Shown here piece by piece: positions 7,240 to 11,523 of a stretch of DNA of 11,523 nucleotides. Both the position numbers and the translations under genes were made by a program. The DNA is taken from the NCBI GenBank assembly GCA_038254435.1, contig JBBSGD010000056.1:1-11523 (forward strand), read 5' to 3'. The notes below the pieces were generated by a model. The model worked only from the letters and a program-made list of their open reading frames with translations, did not search any database and was not told the origin of the DNA. Source of the stretch: JBBSGD01 sp038254435 (GTDB lineage: Bacteria > Actinomycetota > CADDZG01 > WHSQ01). Position 1 is the first letter of the stretch. The number at the start of each line of letters is the position of its first letter.

Positions 7240-7245
7240 AGCTTA
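7240..7245 (-). promoter_or_regulatory. Leaderless-type -10 hexamer TAAGCT
   Basis: On the minus strand TAAGCT is followed by CGGCCT (6 nt) and then the ATG at 7233. No SD-like sequence lies between them, so leaderless transcription is the simplest reading. The spacing is identical to that before the metallopeptidase. No convincing -35 is seen. Confidence 0.45.
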
Positions 7246-7277
7246 ACGGCCGCGGCGCGCCTAGACGCAGCGCCCAG

Positions 7278-7283
7278 GATAAT
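7278..7283 (+). promoter_or_regulatory. Possible -10 hexamer (GATAAT) for the DUF4129-MoxR-DUF58 operon
   Basis: GATAAT matches the -10 consensus at 5 of 6 positions. It lies in the divergent gap (7234-7358) ahead of the plus-strand operon. There is no -35 match 16-18 bp upstream, where the sequence is GC-rich. A start about 7 nt after it would give a leader of roughly 70 nt to the GTG at 7359. Confidence 0.25.
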
Positions 7284-7358
7284 GTTTGGGCACAGCATGG
7301 AGCCGGGGGACCGGCCGGCGAGAAGGGGACTGTCATCGCAGAGGATCCCAGCGAGCGG

Positions 7359-8267
7359 GTGGCGCGCCGCATTGCCCGCGTGCGACGGTGGGCCATCGCG
7401 GCAGGAGCGGTAGCGGCACTGTTGCTCGTTGCCGCCGCTCTCACGCCGCACGGATTTGCGTTGTCGCCCTCGGGCAGGACGGGCCGTCAAGTCATCCCCG
7501 CCCTGCCGCCGGCTGCCGACTACATCCTCATCGGACTGGCAGTCATTGCTACCGCGGTAGCAGTGGGATTCTTGTTCACGCTTTTTGGGGGCCAGGAACG
7601 AGGTCCGCGGGCGGGCCCGGTCCCGTTGTGGGCAAAGGCGGTAATCGTGCTCCTCTTGATCGGAGCCGCATTCATGCTGGACTCGGTCTTCAACGACGGG
7701 CGGCTCGCCCGCTTCTTTGGGCGCTTGTCGCATCTGACCAGACCGCCCTCTGCCCACAAGGCTCATGGAGCCGGCAAGCCTGTCGAGTCCCCCGCCCTCG
7801 GCAATGCGCTTGCGACTCTCTTCGGGGTCGCCCTCCTGCTTGCACTCGTCGGCATCTACTGGATGCTGCGGCGTCCTCCTCTGCAGCTTGCCGACGCCCT
7901 GGAGAAAGATCCGTCTGCGGCTCTGCTGCAAGAGGTGGATCTGGGTATCGACGACCTCGCCGGAATCTCCGACCCTCGAGCGGCGGTAGTGGCCTGCTAC
8001 CGGCGCATGGAGCGGACCATCGTCGCCGCCGGCGTCGCCAGACGACGCTCGGACACACCGTTCGAGCTCCTCGCCCGCTTTCTCGAGCAACACTCGGTGG
8101 CCGGGGACAGCGCTCGCCGCCTTACCGACTTGTTCGAGACGGCGAGGTTCAGCCGCGGCGACATCGACGAGACGATGCGTACCGGCGCGATCGCGGCTTT
8201 GACCGACGTGCGCGATCAGCTGCAGGCGGCAATAGAGGAGCGCGCGGGCGCCGGGTCGATGGCGTGA
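7359..8267 (+). CDS. Membrane protein with C-terminal DUF4129 domain
   Basis: 302-aa protein with four predicted membrane helices (about 11-29, 54-76, 91-107, 146-170) and a cytoplasmic C-terminal domain of DUF4129 type. That domain starts at DPRAAVVACYRRMER (205-219) and ends near 290. DUF4129 is often found fused to transglutaminase proteins or encoded beside MoxR and DUF58 genes. No transglutaminase-like domain is present here. It heads the operon and its TGA overlaps the next start (GTGA, 8264-8267). The start is uncertain. GTG 7359 lacks a good SD (AGAGGA at 7340-7345 is 13 nt away). The same frame upstream reads plausibly (VIAEDPSERVARR, 7332 onwards) but offers no ATG, GTG or TTG. An unusual start codon or a small sequence error is possible. 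Molecular function unknown. Confidence 0.8.
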   Translation: MARRIARVRRWAIAAGAVAALLLVAAALTPHGFALSPSGRTGRQVIPALPPAADYILIGLAVIATAVAVGFLFTLFGGQERGPRAGPVPLWAKAVIVLLLIGAAFMLDSVFNDGRLARFFGRLSHLTRPPSAHKAHGAGKPVESPALGNALATLFGVALLLALVGIYWMLRRPPLQLADALEKDPSAALLQEVDLGIDDLAGISDPRAAVVACYRRMERTIVAAGVARRRSDTPFELLARFLEQHSVAGDSARRLTDLFETARFSRGDIDETMRTGAIAALTDVRDQLQAAIEERAGAGSMA

Positions 8268-8751
8268 AGACGAGGCTCGTAGCCTGGGCGCTCATCTGTC
8301 TCGTGGCAGCGCTCGCGGGAAGCGCGTTCTTCCCGCACCTCGCCGGCGCGATGCGCGCCGGGGGCGTGCTTGCTTTCATCGCCGTTGTCATAGCCGAGAT
8401 AGCGGTCTCGGCCGCGGGTCTCAGGCGCGGAGAGCGCTCATTGTTCGACACCGCCATGCGCGCGGTTCCCGAGCAGCAAGAGATCCCCAGCGACCTGCAG
8501 CGCATCCGGCGCAACTTCGGGCTGCGCGCTTACTCGCCCGCCGAGTTCGACTACCGTCTGCGCGGCGACCTGCAGAGACTGGCTCGCCACCGTCTGCTGA
8601 TAGCCCACGGAGTCGACCCCGCCCTGCAGCACGAGGCGGCGCGCTCGCACCTCGGCCCCGTCCTCTACGGCGCGCTCTACGAAGGCCCCGGAACGAGGAC
8701 GCTCGGCACCGCCGACCTGGCTCACCTCGTGGACCTGATCGAGGAGGTGTG

Positions 8752-8752
<1 letters not shown>
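8264..8752 (+). CDS. Small two-helix membrane protein of the MoxR operon
   Basis: 162-aa protein with two hydrophobic segments (about 5-22 and 33-53), then a charged cytoplasmic region with several Arg-rich helical stretches (DLQRIRRNFGLRAYSPAEFD and RGDLQRLARHRLLIAHGVDP). It ends in an acidic tail, HLVDLIEEV. The GTG at 8264 overlaps the upstream stop and has no SD of its own, so translation is probably coupled. Its TGA overlaps the moxR ATG (TGATG, 8750-8754), and its last codons contain the moxR SD. I recognise no named domain. Similar small proteins occur beside MoxR genes in actinobacteria. Position suggests a membrane partner or scaffold for the ATPase. The same frame is open far upstream of 8264, but that part overlaps the DUF4129 gene and is a high-GC artefact. 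Confidence 0.78.
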
Positions 8753-9729
<977 letters not shown>

Positions 9730-9750
9730 CGCCGGCGGGCGGATTGCAGC

Positions 9751-11031
9751 ATGGGCATGAAGCGGACGGTAACGCCGCAGCTTGTGGGGGCGGTGGCTGT
9801 AACCGCCCTGGCTCTCGTGCTCGCCTTGTTCTTCGGACGAGTGGAGCTACTCGCCGCGGCTACCCCTCTGCTGCTCGCCGTGGTCGTTGGGGTGTTCACA
9901 ACGAACCCTCCGGCGGTCACCGTGCAACTGACGGCAGAGCCCGGCCGGCTCGTGGAGGGCGAAAAGGTAACTCTGACCCTTGTCCTCGAAAGCGACGAGG
10001 GCTGTCGGGATGTCGAAATCGGCGTGCGGCTGCCCCCGGCCCTCAAGGTAGCCGAGGGCGACCTGCACCGGCGCGAGGTTCTCTTGCCGGGCGTTCCGCT
10101 CCGCACGGAGCTGTTGCTCGTCGCCACGCACTGGGGCGTCTGCGATGCGGGCACGGTGGCTTTGAGGGCGCGCGGGTGGGGCGGCTGGATAGTGTTTGAA
10201 GGGGTGTACCACTCGGGCGTGGCGGTGCGTGTCTATCCCGCTCCCCAGAGGGTGCGCAGCACACTGGCGCCGCCCGACACCCAGGTGTTCACGGGCAACT
10301 ACGTGGCTCGCAGCGCGGGTGACGGCATCGAGTTCTCCGGAGTCAGGCCCTACACGCGCGGCGACAGCGTGAGGCGCGTCAACTGGCGCGTGACGTCGCG
10401 CCGAGGCAGCTTGCACGTCAACGAGTTTCATCCCGAACGCAACTCGGAGGTGGTGCTCTTTCTGGACACTTTCAGCGACGTCGGGCCGCCGGGCGACGGA
10501 TCGCTTGACCGCGGGGTGCGCGGCGCATCGAGCCTCGCCCGCAGCTACCTCGAGCACCGGGATCGCGTTGGTCTGGTCGGGTTCGGAGGCACCCTGAGCT
10601 GGTTGACGTCTGGGATGGGCAACTCGCAGACGTTCCGCATCGTCGAGTACATGCTCGAGCTCGAGGCCACGCTCAGCTATGCATGGAAGGACATAACGAC
10701 CCTGCCGCCCGGCACCCTGCCTCCTTACGCCTTCGTGGTCGCTTTCTCGCCGCTGGTCGACAAACGCGCGCTGCAGGCCCTCACCGACTTGCACGCTCGG
10801 AGGCACAGCCTCGTCATCATCGACACCCTGTGGGAGGACCAGACGCCCGAGCTCAAAGGGGCCGAGGAAGTGCTGGCGAGGCGCGTCTGGAAGCTCGAGC
10901 GCGCCTCCGTTCGCTATCAGATGGGCGCGGCGGGCATCCCCGTTGTGCAGTGGACGCGCACAGGGGACCTCGAGGCCGCGCTTGCTACAGCTCAGAGCTA
11001 CCGGCGGCGACCGCGGGTGAGGAGGCCGTGA
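9751..11031 (+). CDS. DUF58 domain protein, MoxR partner
   Basis: 426-aa protein with two N-terminal membrane helices (about 10-28 and 32-49) and then a beta-rich region (about 53-165). The DUF58 core follows: DGIEFSGVRPYTRGDSVRRV (191-210), NWRVTSRRGSLHVNEF (211-226), and EVVLFLDTFSDVG, which starts a VWA-like fold with an Asp-bearing strand. DUF58 proteins are standard partners of MoxR ATPases, and gene order and 21-base spacing support this here. ATG 9751 is used. ATG 9757 is in frame and equally possible, since GGCGGA upstream is a weak SD. The Arg-rich C-terminus ends at TGA 11029-11031, which overlaps a GTG and lies 2 bases before the next ATG. The role in envelope protein maturation is inferred from the family. 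Confidence 0.93.
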   Translation: MGMKRTVTPQLVGAVAVTALALVLALFFGRVELLAAATPLLLAVVVGVFTTNPPAVTVQLTAEPGRLVEGEKVTLTLVLESDEGCRDVEIGVRLPPALKVAEGDLHRREVLLPGVPLRTELLLVATHWGVCDAGTVALRARGWGGWIVFEGVYHSGVAVRVYPAPQRVRSTLAPPDTQVFTGNYVARSAGDGIEFSGVRPYTRGDSVRRVNWRVTSRRGSLHVNEFHPERNSEVVLFLDTFSDVGPPGDGSLDRGVRGASSLARSYLEHRDRVGLVGFGGTLSWLTSGMGNSQTFRIVEYMLELEATLSYAWKDITTLPPGTLPPYAFVVAFSPLVDKRALQALTDLHARRHSLVIIDTLWEDQTPELKGAEEVLARRVWKLERASVRYQMGAAGIPVVQWTRTGDLEAALATAQSYRRRPRVRRP

Positions 11032-11033
11032 GG

Positions 11034-11523
11034 ATGCAAGGCAGGGCCATGCTGAGCGTGTATGCGTCGGGGGCCGCTCTCACCGCCGCCTTTCTCGGCG
11101 CCTATCCGGTTGTTCTGGCCCCCAAGCTGTTGCCCATCGCCTATCTCGGCATAGGGGGGCTGGCGGGGCTGGCCGCGGCCTTGATAGCTCGCCGCGCCCA
11201 CCTCGTCTACTTCGCCGCGGCACTGTTCGTTCTCGAGTACGCAACGGCGCTCACGGGCGGAGGTGTGGGGCTCGACGTCCTCGCTCCCCTTGTCGGTGTC
11301 TGTATCTACGCTCTGACAGAGCTGGTGGCGCTGGCCGTGCTCGAGCGGAGCGGCGTCGTCGCCGGGGTCGGCGTGCGCTCGGCCCGAGCGGGGTTCGGCT
11401 TGCTCATCGCATCTCTTGGAGCGGTGATAGCGGGCTTTGAGGTGGTGCTCGGAGCGTCGGTGCCTGCGGCCGGCGCCGTGGCCCTGGCGCTTGCCGGAGG
11501 GGCGGCCGCGCTGGCGCTGCTGC
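11034..11523 (+). CDS. Polytopic membrane protein of the MoxR operon, partial at window edge
   Basis: The open frame runs off the window, giving at least 163 residues. It is almost entirely hydrophobic, rich in Ala, Gly, Leu and Val, with four or five likely membrane helices. These lie at about 12-29, 33-52, 57-75, 82-102 and 115-140, with short charged loops such as IARRAH and LERSGV. ATG 11034 has GAGGAGG (11019-11025) 8 nt upstream. The in-frame GTG 11028, which overlaps the DUF58 stop, is only 2 nt from that SD and is less likely. No family is recognised. Its place directly after DUF58 suggests a further membrane subunit of the same system. No stop or C-terminal domain is visible. Confidence 0.72.
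   Translation, partial: MQGRAMLSVYASGAALTAAFLGAYPVVLAPKLLPIAYLGIGGLAGLAAALIARRAHLVYFAAALFVLEYATALTGGGVGLDVLAPLVGVCIYALTELVALAVLERSGVVAGVGVRSARAGFGLLIASLGAVIAGFEVVLGASVPAAGAVALALAGGAAALALL

Noticed and set aside
7119..8093. 324-codon minus-strand frame overlapping the His-rich gene and the DUF4129 gene
   Set aside because: It crosses two better-supported genes and the divergent promoter gap, and shows no coherent domain.
7286..8263. Long open frame that would extend the small membrane protein to 488 codons
   Set aside because: It overlaps the DUF4129 gene in another frame. Its product is Arg-rich with low-complexity character, and the protein-like part begins only at GTG 8264. Such shadows are common at this GC content.
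9847..10806. 319-codon minus-strand frame opposite the DUF58 gene
   Set aside because: It is antisense to a well-supported DUF58 gene and has no domain-like motif.

Overview
This is a GC-rich, densely packed bacterial window. Frequent GTG and TTG starts, stop/start overlaps of the GTGA and TGATG type, two genes with leaderless-type promoters, and a MoxR/DUF58/DUF4129 membrane operon all suggest an actinobacterium (Actinomycetota). Nothing in the sequence fixes the class. No tRNA, rRNA, CRISPR array, insertion sequence or prophage was seen.

Layout. (1) Bases 1-508 hold what looks like a broken reading frame: protein-like segments in three frames, needing about three indels to join. Next comes a 33-codon signal-peptide-like ORF that overlaps its stop. 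This is either gene decay or poor sequence at a contig edge. (2) Bases 570-2405 encode the ribosome-associated GTPase TypA/BipA. (3) A perfect 11-bp hairpin separates it from a convergent minus-strand locus (2484-3929). There a DEAD-box RNA helicase runs without a stop codon into a complete cold-shock (CspA-type) protein, which keeps its own ATG and a strong Shine-Dalgarno (SD) sequence. (4) Facing away from it at 4231-4749 is a DoxX-family membrane protein. (5) Two minus-strand genes follow. One is a membrane-anchored putative metallopeptidase with HELEH and EGDA motifs (4826-6253). The other is a membrane-anchored extracytoplasmic protein with clustered His and Cys (6532-7233). Each has a TANNNT hexamer exactly 6 nt before its start codon. 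(6) From 7359 to the window end runs a plus-strand operon: a DUF4129 membrane protein, a small membrane protein, a MoxR AAA+ ATPase, a DUF58 protein and a partial polytopic membrane protein.

How the genes fit together. TypA, the helicase and Csp are all linked in other bacteria to ribosome or RNA function under cold or stress, so 570-3929 may be a loose cold/stress neighbourhood; this is inference. MoxR and DUF58 partners commonly act together as an ATPase-driven, chaperone-like system for maturing envelope or metal-dependent proteins. The membrane proteins around them suggest an envelope-localised complex here. The client is not encoded within the window. The most unusual features are the helicase-Csp fusion with an internal translation start, and the paired leaderless-type promoters.
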